Source of the DNA: an uncultured Sutterella sp.
GTDB lineage: Bacteria; Pseudomonadota; Gammaproteobacteria; Burkholderiales; Burkholderiaceae_F
Direction: 5' to 3'
Assembly (NCBI GenBank): GCA_902463725.1
Contig: CABQGK010000011.1
Span: 1 to 64,000 of the forward strand
Length of the DNA stretch: 64,000 nt
Shown here piece by piece: positions 17,597-26,322 of the stretch. Both the position numbers and the translations under genes were made by a program. Numbering within the stretch: position 1 is the first letter of the stretch; every line of letters begins with the position of its first letter. A model generated the notes under the pieces. That model was given only the letters and a program-made list of their open reading frames with translations, had not been told where the DNA came from and ran no database searches.

Positions 17597-17965
17597 TTAG
17601 CGCGGAATTGAGTTTTCGGGGGCGCTCTTTTCACTTTTCGCCGCGCCAGTACCAAGTTCTTGGGATTGCGCAGGCTGTTCAACCGTGGAAAGGACACCGC
17701 CAGCAGGCTGACGAGCGCTCTTATTGAATGCGCCAGAGGCGAGCGTCAGAGCGATCGTCGAGCAGAAGAACACCGTTGCGGCAATGGCTGTCGAGCGAGA
17801 AAGGAAATTAGCAGAACCTGTTGCGCCAAAGAGCGAGCCAGAGGCACCAGAGCCGAATGCAGCACCCAGATCGGCTCCTTTGCCGTGCTGCATCAGTACC
17901 AAGACGATCACGACTACAGCGGAGATGATTTGCAAAACGAGAGCAATGCTGAGCAGAAAATGCAT
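17597..17965 (-). CDS. secG: Preprotein translocase subunit SecG
   Basis: SecG joins SecYE in the inner-membrane channel. The 122-residue protein has two membrane helices (about 3-24 and 55-77) around the conserved cytoplasmic loop MQHGKGADLGAAFGSGAS, then an Ala/Pro/Ser-rich low-complexity tail. It follows tpiA on the same strand and precedes the tRNA array. Confidence 0.94.
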   Translation of the reverse strand: MHFLLSIALVLQIISAVVVIVLVLMQHGKGADLGAAFGSGASGSLFGATGSANFLSRSTAIAATVFFCSTIALTLASGAFNKSARQPAGGVLSTVEQPAQSQELGTGAAKSEKSAPENSIPR

Positions 17966-17996
17966 GGTTTGTTAACCTAATAATGGACAAAAAAAG

Positions 17997-18782
17997 TTAA
18001 AGAATCGAGGCACGACAAACGGCCAAATAATCTTGTGCGAGCAGTCCAGCGCCACCCAGCAGTCCCCCGTCGATGTCAGGCTTGGCAAAAATTGCAGCCG
18101 CATTCTCAGGTTTGACACTGCCACCGTAGAGCACAGGGATGCGGTGTGCAACGTCGCTGTTGCGTTCGCCGAGCGCGGCACGCACTGCAGCATGCACAGC
18201 TTGTGCTTCATCTGGGGTGGCAACCTGCCCCGTGCCAATGGCCCAGACAGGCTCATAAGCGATGGCTCCGAGCGCTTCAGCGCCCACAACGTCCAACACG
18301 GCACAGAGTTGACGCAACACCACGTCGAGCGTATGCCCCTCGCGGCGCTCTTGCAACGTTTCGCCAATACAGAGCACGGGCTTAAGCCCAACCTCAGTCA
18401 AGCGAAGCGCCTTTTGCGCAACAATCGCATCCGTTTCTCCATAGAGAGAGCGGCGTTCTGAGTGACCGATAATACACCAACGCACGCCAATATCAAAGAG
18501 CATGCTGGCAGAAATTTCGCCAGTAAACGCCCCCTTTTTCTCATGGGAGACGTTTTGTGCGCCAAGCATGAGCTTTGTGCCCATGAGTTTGTCGGCGAGC
18601 TGCGGCAGATAAACGTAAGGCGCACAAAGTAGCGTATCGGAGTTGATCGCCGAGAGAGCTGGGAGCACTTCGCGCAACCAAGCGTCGGCAGCCTCACGGG
18701 AGCCATTCATTTTCCAGTTCGCTGCAACGAGTGGTGTTCGCACGGCATCTCTCCTCGGGTGGGTTGTTGGAAAAGCGGACAA
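17997..18782 (-). CDS. tpiA: Triosephosphate isomerase
   Basis: This glycolytic enzyme interconverts dihydroxyacetone phosphate and glyceraldehyde 3-phosphate. The 261-residue TIM barrel has NWKMNG near residue 22, the catalytic His in IIGHSERR and the catalytic Glu in AYEPVWAIGTG, plus YGGSVKPEN and GGLLGGAGL. About 15 extra residues precede the usual RTPLVAANWK start, so a later initiation cannot be excluded. Confidence 0.95.
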   Translation of the reverse strand: MSAFPTTHPRRDAVRTPLVAANWKMNGSREAADAWLREVLPALSAINSDTLLCAPYVYLPQLADKLMGTKLMLGAQNVSHEKKGAFTGEISASMLFDIGVRWCIIGHSERRSLYGETDAIVAQKALRLTEVGLKPVLCIGETLQERREGHTLDVVLRQLCAVLDVVGAEALGAIAYEPVWAIGTGQVATPDEAQAVHAAVRAALGERNSDVAHRIPVLYGGSVKPENAAAIFAKPDIDGGLLGGAGLLAQDYLAVCRASIL

Positions 18783-18869
18783 AGTCCAAGTGAATTTTAG
18801 CCGTTTTCCTTTGGATAATCAAAAGCACTTAGTCTTTGAGTGAGGCGCTCGCGACCTTTTGGGTGCGCT

Positions 18870-18913
18870 TTCAAAAGAAGACGCCCGAAACTGCTGAGGC
18901 ACTTTCGGGCGTC
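18870..18913 (-). terminator. Intrinsic terminator after pnp
   Basis: The perfect 11-bp stem GACGCCCGAAA (18880-18890)/TTTCGGGCGTC (18903-18913), read on the minus strand, is followed by TTCTTTT. It separates pnp from tpiA. Confidence 0.85.
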
Positions 18914-18940
18914 GGATTTCAGAACTTAAGGCGCTGAGAA

Positions 18941-21055
18941 TTAGCCTTCAGGGTTGAGCAACGCCTTCATCGAGAGACGCACACGACCCTTATCATCGCA
19001 TTCGATGACCTTGACACGAACCTTCTGGCCTTCCTTCAGGTAGTCGGCCACTTGGTTGACGCGTTCGTTGGCGATCTGGCTGATATGCAAGAGCCCGTCC
19101 TTGCCTGGCAGCACTTCGACGATGGCACCGAAGTCGAGCAGGCGCGTGACCGTGCCTTCGTAAACCTGACCCGGTTCGACCTTGGCGGTGATGATCTCGA
19201 TACGACGGCGAGCTTCTTCCACACGAGCCATATCGGGGCTAGCGATGGTCACGGTACCGTCGTCTTCGATATTGATCGAGGTACCGGTTTCTTCCGTGAG
19301 CGCACGGATGGTCGCGCCACCCTTACCGATGACTTCGCGGATCTTGTCCTGGTCGATCTTGAAAGAGACCATACGCGGAGCGAGGTTGGAGAGTTCCTTA
19401 GCGCCGCCACCAGCCATTTCGTGCATCTTGCCGAGGATGTGCTGACGGCCTTCGTGAGCCTGAGCCAGCGCGGCCTGCATGATTTCAGCCGTGATGCCTT
19501 CGATCTTGATGTCCATCTGCAGCGCGGTGACCCCGTTTTCGGTACCCGCCACCTTGAAGTCCATATCACCCAAGTGGTCTTCATCACCGAGGATGTCGGT
19601 GAGCACGGCAAACTTGTTGCCTTCCTTGATCAAGCCCATGGCTACACCGGCCACGTAGTCCTTGAGCGGCACACCCGCATCGAGCATCGAGAGGCAGCCG
19701 CCACAGACACTCGCCATCGAGGAAGAACCGTTGGATTCCGTGATTTCAGAAACCACACGGATCGTGTACTGGAATTCTTCTTCAGAAGGCAATACAGCTT
19801 TCAGGGCACGCTTGGCAAGGCGGCCATGACCGATTTCGCGGCGCTTGGGGCTACCAACGCGACCCGTTTCGCCCGTGGCAAACGGGGGCATGTTGTAGTG
19901 CAGCATGAAGCGGTCGTGCGTTTCTTCGCAGAGACCGTCGATAATCTGTTCATCCTGCTTGGTACCGAGCGTCGTGAGCACGAGCGCTTGGGTTTCGCCA
20001 CGAGTAAAGAGCGCGGAACCATGGGTGCGCGGCAGAACGCCCTGACGAATTTCGATCGGGCGAACCGTGCGGGTATCACGACCGTCGATACGCGGCTCAC
20101 CGTTGAGGATGTTGGTACGCACGAGTTTGGCTTCAAGCTCAAAGAGAATACCGTTGACTTCGTTAATGTCAGCGGGTTCCGTTCCAGCGGCTTCAGCATC
20201 AGCCTTGAGCTGGGCTTCAACGGCAGCATAGACTTCGTGGAGCTTTTCGGTGCGCAGCTGCTTGGAGCGGATGCTGTAGGCTTCTTTGAGACCTGCGTCA
20301 GCAAGTTCAACGATACGAGCGATGAGCGCTTCGTTCTTTGGCGCGGGCTGCCAATCCCAAGCGGGCTTACCAGCTTCGGCAACGAGTTCGTTGATGGCCT
20401 TGATGGCAACCTGCATTTCGCGGTGGCCAAACATAACCGCATCAAGCATGGTTTTTTCGGGCAAGCAATCGGCTTCGGATTCAACCATCAACACGGCGCG
20501 TTCCGTCCCCGCGACTACCAAGTCGAGGCGGGAATCTTTGAGCTGGGAGGTCGTCGGGTTGAGGACGAGTTCACCATTGATATAGCCGACACGGGCAGCG
20601 CCGATCGGACCGCGGAACGGGATGCCAGAAATAGCGAGCGCAGCTGAGGCGCCGATCATGGAAGGAATGTCTGGATCGACTTCGGGCTCAGCCGAGATGA
20701 CGTGAATGATGACCTGAACTTCGTTGAAGAATCCATCCGGGAAGAGCGGACGGATAGGACGGTCGATCAGACGCGAGGTGAGCGTTTCCTTTTCAGAAGG
20801 ACGGCCTTCGCGCTTGAAGAAGCCCCCCGGGATGCGACCCGCGGCGTAGGTTTTTTCAATGTAGTCAACGGTGAGCGGGAAGAAGTCCTGACCGGGCTTG
20901 CTTTCCTTTTTGGCAACCACCGTTGCCAGCACGACCGTGTCACCCATCTGGCAAACGACAGCGCCAGTGGCCTGACGAGCGATTTCACCCGTGGTGATCG
21001 TGACGGTGTGCGATCCAAAAGGGAAGGATTTGGAGACTTTGTTGAACATGGACAT
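18941..21055 (-). CDS. pnp: Polyribonucleotide nucleotidyltransferase
   Basis: PNPase degrades RNA phosphorolytically from the 3' end and is part of the degradosome in many proteobacteria. The 704-residue protein has the normal layout: two RNase PH domains, a KH domain (IGKGGATIRALTEE, about 558-571) and a C-terminal S1 domain. It starts MSMFNKVSKSFPFG. It lies downstream of rpsO in the conserved rpsO-pnp order. Confidence 0.97.
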   Translation of the reverse strand: MSMFNKVSKSFPFGSHTVTITTGEIARQATGAVVCQMGDTVVLATVVAKKESKPGQDFFPLTVDYIEKTYAAGRIPGGFFKREGRPSEKETLTSRLIDRPIRPLFPDGFFNEVQVIIHVISAEPEVDPDIPSMIGASAALAISGIPFRGPIGAARVGYINGELVLNPTTSQLKDSRLDLVVAGTERAVLMVESEADCLPEKTMLDAVMFGHREMQVAIKAINELVAEAGKPAWDWQPAPKNEALIARIVELADAGLKEAYSIRSKQLRTEKLHEVYAAVEAQLKADAEAAGTEPADINEVNGILFELEAKLVRTNILNGEPRIDGRDTRTVRPIEIRQGVLPRTHGSALFTRGETQALVLTTLGTKQDEQIIDGLCEETHDRFMLHYNMPPFATGETGRVGSPKRREIGHGRLAKRALKAVLPSEEEFQYTIRVVSEITESNGSSSMASVCGGCLSMLDAGVPLKDYVAGVAMGLIKEGNKFAVLTDILGDEDHLGDMDFKVAGTENGVTALQMDIKIEGITAEIMQAALAQAHEGRQHILGKMHEMAGGGAKELSNLAPRMVSFKIDQDKIREVIGKGGATIRALTEETGTSINIEDDGTVTIASPDMARVEEARRRIEIITAKVEPGQVYEGTVTRLLDFGAIVEVLPGKDGLLHISQIANERVNQVADYLKEGQKVRVKVIECDDKGRVRLSMKALLNPEG

Positions 21056-21293
21056 GGAATAAATTCCTCGTTAGTTCGGACGACGCTCTTACCTCTTGGT
21101 CGACATCGCAGCAAGGTAGGCAACTCGAAAGGTTGTCTGGCACGCTGCGGCAGAAGAAAACTTCGCGTAGGAGGAGGATTGCTTCTGTCGCAACGCGCAT
21201 GCCGGCTGAAGCGTGACGGAAGATGGAGCGGTCCTTAGGTTGTGACAACGGCCTGTCAGAATTGGCAGGCCGTGTCGGGAAATATGTGCCGTC
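21056..21293 (-). promoter_or_regulatory. rpsO-pnp intergenic leader with hairpin
   Basis: The 238 bases hold an 8-10-bp stem at 21248-21273 (ACGGCCTG/CAGGCCGT). In E. coli the equivalent interval contains an RNase III site that controls pnp expression. This stem could act that way or as an attenuator; no T run follows it. Nothing else was recognised. Confidence 0.5.
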
Positions 21294-21560
21294 TTACTTA
21301 CGCAGATTCAGATCGCTGATCAGCTTACGGTAAGCATTGAGATCGGTGCGCTTGAGGTAGTCAAGCAGCTTGCGGCGGCGGGAAACCATGCGCAGAAGGC
21401 CACGACGGGAATGGTGATCCTTAGCGTGGAGCTTGAAGTGCTCCGTGAGGTGGTTGATGCGAGCCGTCAGAAGAGCGACCTGCACTTCAGGAGAGCCGGT
21501 GTCGCCTTCAGCGCGCTGGAACTTGGCAACAATCTCAGTCTTGTTCATTTCAACGGACAT
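21294..21560 (-). CDS. rpsO: 30S ribosomal protein S15
   Basis: The 88-residue protein contains the conserved GDTGSPEVQVALLTARI (about 20-36) and DHHSRRGLLRMVSRRRKLL that bind 16S rRNA. E. coli S15 has 89 residues. The frame offers two starts (MSVEMNK); the longer one is used. Confidence 0.97.
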   Translation of the reverse strand: MSVEMNKTEIVAKFQRAEGDTGSPEVQVALLTARINHLTEHFKLHAKDHHSRRGLLRMVSRRRKLLDYLKRTDLNAYRKLISDLNLRK

Positions 21561-21801
21561 GTGATTTCCTGTAAAAGAAACATTGTTAAAAACTGGCGGA
21601 CAGGAGCGTTGAAACTCGAGCCGTGAAAGAGCGCATTTTACTCATGCGCAGAAGGTTATGCAAGTGTTAGGCGGCGGAAAATTCACCCAAGTGAAGCCTC
21701 TGCGGCCAAAGTGAGCTGGCCCGAGGTAATCGAGCCAGCGAGTGAGGATAAATGAGCTGAGAACACTCTGTGCTCCCTTGGCGTTATCCCCGAGTGCAAC
21801 G

Positions 21802-22464
21802 TTAGCGCTCAACCAAACGTAGACGACGTTCGAGCACGCCGACGATCTGAGTAATGGTCAGCGTCATGACCAAATAGAGGATGGCTACACAGGTCCAAAT
21901 TTCCATCGTGGCATAGGTTTCAGCGATGATGAGCTGACCAGAGCGGGTCAGTTCTTCAAAGCCAATAACCGAGACGAGCGAGGAGTCTTTCAACATGGCA
22001 ATAAACTCATTGCCAAGCGGCGGAATAATACGCTTGATGGCTTGAGGCAGGATGATGTAGCGCATCGTTTGCGCTCCAGTCATACCAAGCGAAAGCCCAG
22101 CACGCATCTGCCCGAGTGAGATGGACTGGATGCCAGCACGAAAGATTTCCGCCACATAGGCACCAGAGTTGATCGAGCAGGCTACAACGGCGGCAACGAA
22201 CGGGTCGATACGGTGGCCGATGATGTTCGGTAGGGCAAAGTAGATAATGAAAATCTGCACAAGCAGTGGCGTGCCGCGAATCACGTCCACATAGACCTTG
22301 CAGGGCCAACGGAAGAAGCTACGCTTAGAAAGTTGTCCGAGCCCAAGGAAAAGCCCCAGAATAAGGCCGAAGCCCACGGCAAGTGCGGTGATTTCCAGCG
22401 TGACGCCGGCCCCTTTGAGCAACAGGGGAATGCTGTTGTAGACAAGCGATAAGTCGAATTCCAT
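21802..22464 (-). CDS. Amino-acid ABC transporter permease
   Basis: The 220-residue HisM/GlnP-type inner-membrane permease has about five hydrophobic segments. The loop EIFRAGIQSISLGQMRAG contains the conserved contact site for the ATPase. The ATG at 22464 (MEFDLSLVYNS) is preferred over longer forms because it lies behind AGAGGT. The binding protein is encoded upstream on the same strand. No ATPase gene is adjacent, so it may share one encoded elsewhere. Confidence 0.9.
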   Translation of the reverse strand: MEFDLSLVYNSIPLLLKGAGVTLEITALAVGFGLILGLFLGLGQLSKRSFFRWPCKVYVDVIRGTPLLVQIFIIYFALPNIIGHRIDPFVAAVVACSINSGAYVAEIFRAGIQSISLGQMRAGLSLGMTGAQTMRYIILPQAIKRIIPPLGNEFIAMLKDSSLVSVIGFEELTRSGQLIIAETYATMEIWTCVAILYLVMTLTITQIVGVLERRLRLVER

Positions 22465-22672
22465 CTCGTAACCTCTAAGCTCTCTGCAAGTGGTGTTGTC
22501 TGAATTTGTGGGTGTCTTGGGCGCCGAGGAGGGGGGGCGCAAAAGACGAGGGTAAAACGCCCACCATTCTACTGACAGGTTTTAGATCTGTCCAATGACA
22601 GTTGCGCGTAGCTGTTGTGCTAGGTACAACACTCTAGAAATTCTCGGGGGTTGCGCGCACTAGACTCAGCTG

Positions 22673-22701
22673 AAAACGCCGTTTGCCTGAGGCAAACGGC
22701 G
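22673..22701 (-). terminator. Hairpin between binding protein and permease genes
   Basis: The perfect 11-bp stem CGCCGTTTGCC (22677-22687)/GGCAAACGGCG (22691-22701) has a 3-base loop and is followed on the minus strand by TTTTC. It begins 18 bases after the binding-protein stop. It probably stabilises that message and lowers permease expression. Confidence 0.75.
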
Positions 22702-22719
22702 CGATCTGTCGAAACGAGT

Positions 22720-23466
22720 TTATTCAGCAAACCAGTTGTCGTGGATCTTCTTGAGTTCACCCGAGGCCTTCAGCTCTTCATAGGCTTTGTTGAGGGCTTC
22801 GAGCAACTTGGTGTTGCCCTTCTTGACAGCAATACCATAGTTTTCGGCGTCAGCTGTTTCCTTAGAGAGTTGGAAGTTCTTGGCCTGAGCAGGCTTGCTC
22901 TTGAGGAAGTATGCAAGCACAGGGCGGTCAAGCACCACAGCTACAGAGGAGTGACCCGAGGAGAGATCCATAAAGGCTTCACTCGTGGTGTTGAAGGTGA
23001 GAACCTTCGCACCGAGCGTCTTCTTAGCGTAGTCAGCGCCCGTGTTACCAATCTGAGCAGCGATGGTCTTGCCCTTGAGGGATTCGAAAGTTGGATACTT
23101 CTCGGCGTTGCTCTTGAGCGTCAGATACGCAAGGCCAGATTCATAGTAGGGGGTTGTGAAGTCAACCTTTTTCTGGCGTTCTTCGGTAATGGAGATACCA
23201 GCGATCGCCGCGTCAATGGTCCCAACCGAGAGGGCAGGGATCAGGGCATCAAAGCCCATGCTCTGAACTTCCACTTCATAGCCCGCTTTTTTGCCGATGG
23301 CTTTGATGAGTTCGATGTCATAGCCCGTGACTTTATTGGTCTTGGTGTCGAGGAACTCAAACGGCGCAAAGGTAGGTTCCGTGCCGACGCGAAGTTTTTC
23401 AGCGGCAAAAGCAGAACCAACGAGTGTGCTCATCAGAGCGGCGGCGAGGACGATTTTCTTGAACAT
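22720..23466 (-). CDS. Amino-acid ABC transporter periplasmic binding protein
   Basis: The 248-residue family-3 solute-binding protein starts MFKKIVLAAALMSTLVGSAF, a signal peptide. It contains the family motifs GYDIELIKAIGKKAGYEVE and DAAIAGISITEERQKKVDFT. The ligand is probably a polar amino acid, but the exact substrate cannot be read. The permease lies downstream, past a strong hairpin. Confidence 0.93.
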   Translation of the reverse strand: MFKKIVLAAALMSTLVGSAFAAEKLRVGTEPTFAPFEFLDTKTNKVTGYDIELIKAIGKKAGYEVEVQSMGFDALIPALSVGTIDAAIAGISITEERQKKVDFTTPYYESGLAYLTLKSNAEKYPTFESLKGKTIAAQIGNTGADYAKKTLGAKVLTFNTTSEAFMDLSSGHSSVAVVLDRPVLAYFLKSKPAQAKNFQLSKETADAENYGIAVKKGNTKLLEALNKAYEELKASGELKKIHDNWFAE

Positions 23467-23699
23467 GGTGTGAACTCCCAAATGGTTGACGTGTGTGTCT
23501 TCATGGACTCATCAGAGGGGGATCTGATGTCGTGAGAGTCACTATAGCTAAAGAAAGTCACGCCTGTTTCGGTTTATTACCTAGATTTTTTGACTCTTTT
23601 TCGTTTTTTTGCCTCGAACGCGGATCGGTTGGCGATTTGCAAAAATAAAGCCACCAATAGTCGACAAATCAGACTTTTTGTTCGACAAGCTCGATGCGT

Positions 23700-24425
23700 T
23701 TAGTGTTGCGAATTGCGTCCCACTTGACGTTCCCAGCGTTTGATGGCCCAGCCTGCGCGCTGTGCTTCTTTTTCAAGGATTGGGTCAGGGTTAACACAGA
23801 TGCAGTCTCCTGCTGCATGGGCAAGCGGAAGATCATTGTGGCTGTCGGTGAAGAAGACCACGTCATCTAACGTCTTTCCAAGCGCGGCAACGGCGCGTTT
23901 ACAGCAGTGAATTTTCCCTGACTGGAAGGGCGCAATGCCGATCACATCTGCCGTGAGATGGTTGTCTCGCACGGCAAGCTCGACACCATAGGCCTCGTCA
24001 ATACCAAAGAGTTGACTGGCAACGGGCTTTACCAGAAAAGCGTTGGAGGCGGAGATGATCATCACCTCTATGCCGAGCGCGCGTGCTTGGGCGATGGCGT
24101 CGATCCCTTCTTGGTAGACGGTATGCGCAATGAACTCATCGATGAAGCGTTGCACATGTTCATTGAGTGCATCCATCGTGAGCCAGCCGAAAAAAGGTAC
24201 CACTTGCCGGAGGTAGTCGTCGATATCGAGGTTGCCCGCATGGTAGCGACGTTCCATTTCTTCGTCGACTTTGAGAAAGGCGCCGAGATCTCGAATGAGC
24301 TCATGTTTGATGAGGTAGGGGGTCCAATCGGCTGTCACATCGCCGCCGATCAGGGTATGGTCAAGATCGAAAACGCAGATGCTTGGCAGTTTTTGCGTAG
24401 CGGGAATGGGGCGGAAGAGGGACAT
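23700..24425 (-). CDS. HAD-superfamily phosphatase, subfamily IB (SerB-like)
   Basis: The 241-residue protein has HAD motif I FDLDHTLIGGD near residue 20, motif II in IISASNAF and the acidic motif FFTDSHNDLPLAHAAG. These are features of the HAD-IB group that includes phosphoserine phosphatase. The substrate is not certain. The ATG at 24425 follows AAGGAG. Confidence 0.88.
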   Translation of the reverse strand: MSLFRPIPATQKLPSICVFDLDHTLIGGDVTADWTPYLIKHELIRDLGAFLKVDEEMERRYHAGNLDIDDYLRQVVPFFGWLTMDALNEHVQRFIDEFIAHTVYQEGIDAIAQARALGIEVMIISASNAFLVKPVASQLFGIDEAYGVELAVRDNHLTADVIGIAPFQSGKIHCCKRAVAALGKTLDDVVFFTDSHNDLPLAHAAGDCICVNPDPILEKEAQRAGWAIKRWERQVGRNSQH

Positions 24426-24560
24426 GTTGGAAGACTCCTTGAGAAGGGCGGGGCGGAACATAGCCGCCCAAGAGTCTATCCATTATGCCTGAGAGTTGAT
24501 CCCTGCGCCGCAAGGTTAAGTGCGCGGCGCAGAGCGGGATAGGTACTGAGAGATGCGGGT

Positions 24561-25343
24561 TCAATCCTCGACAATCAACGTGACTGTTTGGTTGAGTGCG
24601 CCACTGAAAGTGGCTTCATAGCGCCCTGCAACGAGTTTGGGCGGCACAAAGAAAGTTCCCGTCGAGACGGTTGTTCCAGCCTTCAACTCGCGGCCGTGAC
24701 GAGCGAGGGCTTTAAGGAGCCACTGCAAGGCATTGATCGGGTTGCCGAGCACCTCGGTGGCATCGCCCGAGCGCAGCGGGGCGCCGTCAAGCGTGAGTTC
24801 AACATGAATGTCAGCGAGGTCAGCCACGCTCAGGTTCGCGCCATCGATAGCTTCCCCCGTGAGGATGTAGCCGCTCACAGCGCAGTCAGCAACAACGAGA
24901 TATTTGTTGAGTTTCGGAAACCATGCTTTGAAGCGAGCATCGGGAACTTCTATATCACCAGCGATGGTTACGCGGGACAGCAACTCCTCGTCAGAGAGCC
25001 CCGTGGTGAGATCTTCTTTCGCCGTCATGGCAAGTTCGACCTCGATCAAGGGCTCGTTCATGTCGGTAAGGCTCAGGGTGCAGGGAGAGGGGAGGACATG
25101 CGAGGGGATATTTTCTCCGTAGAGTGGCTCATTGGTGCCGAACATACGCTGAGTTTGTTCACTCGTGAGCGAGATTTTGTAGCCGCCTGTACCCTCGCCT
25201 TTGAGCGCGGCCACCCTCTCCTGCACGCGGTAAGCAGCGCCGAAATCATTCAAGATGTCGGCGCACTCGTCCATGTTGAGCGGGGCATTGTTTTTCCAAG
25301 CGTCAAAAAGCTTCTGTGCGAGCGAGTTTTCCTGATCTGTCAT
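24561..25343 (-). CDS. 2-keto-4-pentenoate hydratase-like protein (FAH superfamily)
   Basis: The 260-residue protein resembles MhpD/HpaH-type hydratases, which add water to 2-hydroxy-dienoates in aromatic catabolism. Visible family features are GYKISLTS, the acidic metal-site region PLIEVELAMT and GNPINALQWL near the C-terminus. No other catabolic genes are nearby, so the physiological substrate is open. It is the last clear host gene before the prophage. Confidence 0.82.
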   Translation of the reverse strand: MTDQENSLAQKLFDAWKNNAPLNMDECADILNDFGAAYRVQERVAALKGEGTGGYKISLTSEQTQRMFGTNEPLYGENIPSHVLPSPCTLSLTDMNEPLIEVELAMTAKEDLTTGLSDEELLSRVTIAGDIEVPDARFKAWFPKLNKYLVVADCAVSGYILTGEAIDGANLSVADLADIHVELTLDGAPLRSGDATEVLGNPINALQWLLKALARHGRELKAGTTVSTGTFFVPPKLVAGRYEATFSGALNQTVTLIVED

Positions 25344-25678
25344 CTAGTCTTAGCGCGAAAAGCAGTCCATGACGCTCAAGCGCCACCTCCATGGGAAAAG
25401 GTTCAATGAGATACTCCCACTACCCAATAGCGGGCACGCATGGGATTTCATCTACTCTACTGGAAAAATTGGTCGCTTCGGGGGGCGCGCACAAGGAAGT
25501 TGAGTGCTACGCTGCCCGCATCAAATGCTCTCGGAGAAAGTCTCTACTGAGTTCGTGTAGCACAAGGCTCGCTTGTTAGCTCGATGAGCAAGACAAGGTG
25601 ATTTCGGCGTACTCAATGTCAATAGGGTGCGCGGTGATGAGAAGTACGTGTATGAAGGAAAAGGTGTCGAGTTTGTCG
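25344..25678. other. Gene-free host/prophage boundary region
   Basis: No supported gene lies in these bases. The left prophage junction is probably here or within the repeats that follow. No tRNA is present, so this is not tRNA integration on the visible side. Confidence 0.5.
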
Positions 25679-25711
25679 TTAACCTTATGACAAACCTTAT
25701 GGCACTTTTTT
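25679..25711 (-). repeat. Inverted imperfect copy of the prophage end repeat
   Basis: Read on the minus strand, this matches the repeats at 25805 and 63919 with one C-to-T change in the second half-repeat. It lies about 95 bases left of the direct copy. It could be an arm-type integrase site or a leftover end of another element. Confidence 0.7.
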
Positions 25712-25804
25712 GAGATCAGCACAAACGCTTGTGCTAAAAGAGGAAATGGCGGAAGGAGAGTCCGCCGATTGGCGTTGATTTTATTGTGTTTTTTCAGATA
25801 TAAG

Positions 25805-25834
25805 AAAAGTGCCATAAGGTTTGCCATAAGGTTA
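25805..25834 (+). repeat. Left 30-bp direct repeat of the prophage (candidate attL element)
   Basis: The 30 bases are identical to 63919-63948 and contain GCCATAAGGTT twice in tandem, separated by one T. The copies bracket the 38-kb prophage, with the integrase next to the right one. The internal tandem structure fits integrase arm-binding sites as well as a crossover core. Confidence 0.7.
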
Positions 25835-25871
25835 AATGGCACTGAAAAAACCGACATTCTCAACTGTCCGC

Positions 25872-26234
25872 TTACCTTTTGATGTGCGTTGTGCACTGCT
25901 TAAGCCGTGCCGCTAGGTTATCAATATCCCGTTGATTGAGCTTCATAGTGGCTAGACTGGCCACTAGGTATTGATGCGCTTTGCTGAGTCCGTCTAACGG
26001 TATCTTGCCATTAGAAACATCAGCCGCCACTCGTAGCCCCTCGACTTTGACGCCGCGAGAGTCAAAGAATGCCGATATCTTCTCTAGCATCGAATCGGAC
26101 ATCTTCTTTTCGCCTCTCAACACCATACTCACAAACGAGCATGAGACACCGATGGATTGCGCCAGCTCAGCGGCTGTAGAGTCGCAATCTATGAGCGCTT
26201 TTCTCACCAATTTGTTCAATGTCACTGCTTTCAT
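25872..26234 (-). CDS. XRE-family DNA-binding protein
   Basis: The 120-residue protein has a helix-turn-helix (TAAELAQSIGVSCSFVSMVL, about 20-39) of the Cro/CI type and a C-terminal part of unknown function. The ATG at 26234 has GGGAGTGAGG directly before it. It lies at the extreme left of the prophage, after the lysis genes. An inverted repeat at 26284-26319 upstream may be its operator. Its target is unknown. Confidence 0.75.
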   Translation of the reverse strand: MKAVTLNKLVRKALIDCDSTAAELAQSIGVSCSFVSMVLRGEKKMSDSMLEKISAFFDSRGVKVEGLRVAADVSNGKIPLDGLSKAHQYLVASLATMKLNQRDIDNLAARLKQCTTHIKR

Positions 26235-26283
26235 CCTCACTCCCTTGTGTACCGTAAAACGCGTCTCGGTGTACGCAAAAATT

Positions 26284-26319
26284 CTTGTGTCAATCAAAAG
26301 GCGTTGTAGTTGACACAAG
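26284..26319. promoter_or_regulatory. Perfect 10-bp inverted repeat upstream of the XRE gene
   Basis: CTTGTGTCAA (26284-26293) and TTGACACAAG (26310-26319) face each other across 16 bases. GTACAC also occurs twice between here and the XRE start. This is a candidate operator or hairpin; no T run follows on either strand. Confidence 0.45.
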
Positions 26320-26322
26320 CAA

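Noticed and set aside
19052..20647. Long open frame (531 codons) on the plus strand opposite pnp
   Set aside because: PNPase on the other strand is unambiguous; the opposite frame is a by-product of its codon bias.
24480..24560. Glycine-riboswitch-like stretch (CTCTCAGGC) ahead of the HAD gene on the minus strand
   Set aside because: The 5' half of the aptamer (GGAGAG and CCGAAGG) is missing; only a GC-rich hairpin (about 24504-24534) remains.
25576..25896. 106-codon minus-strand frame across the left repeats
   Set aside because: It spans the two end repeats, has no recognised features and ends inside the boundary region.
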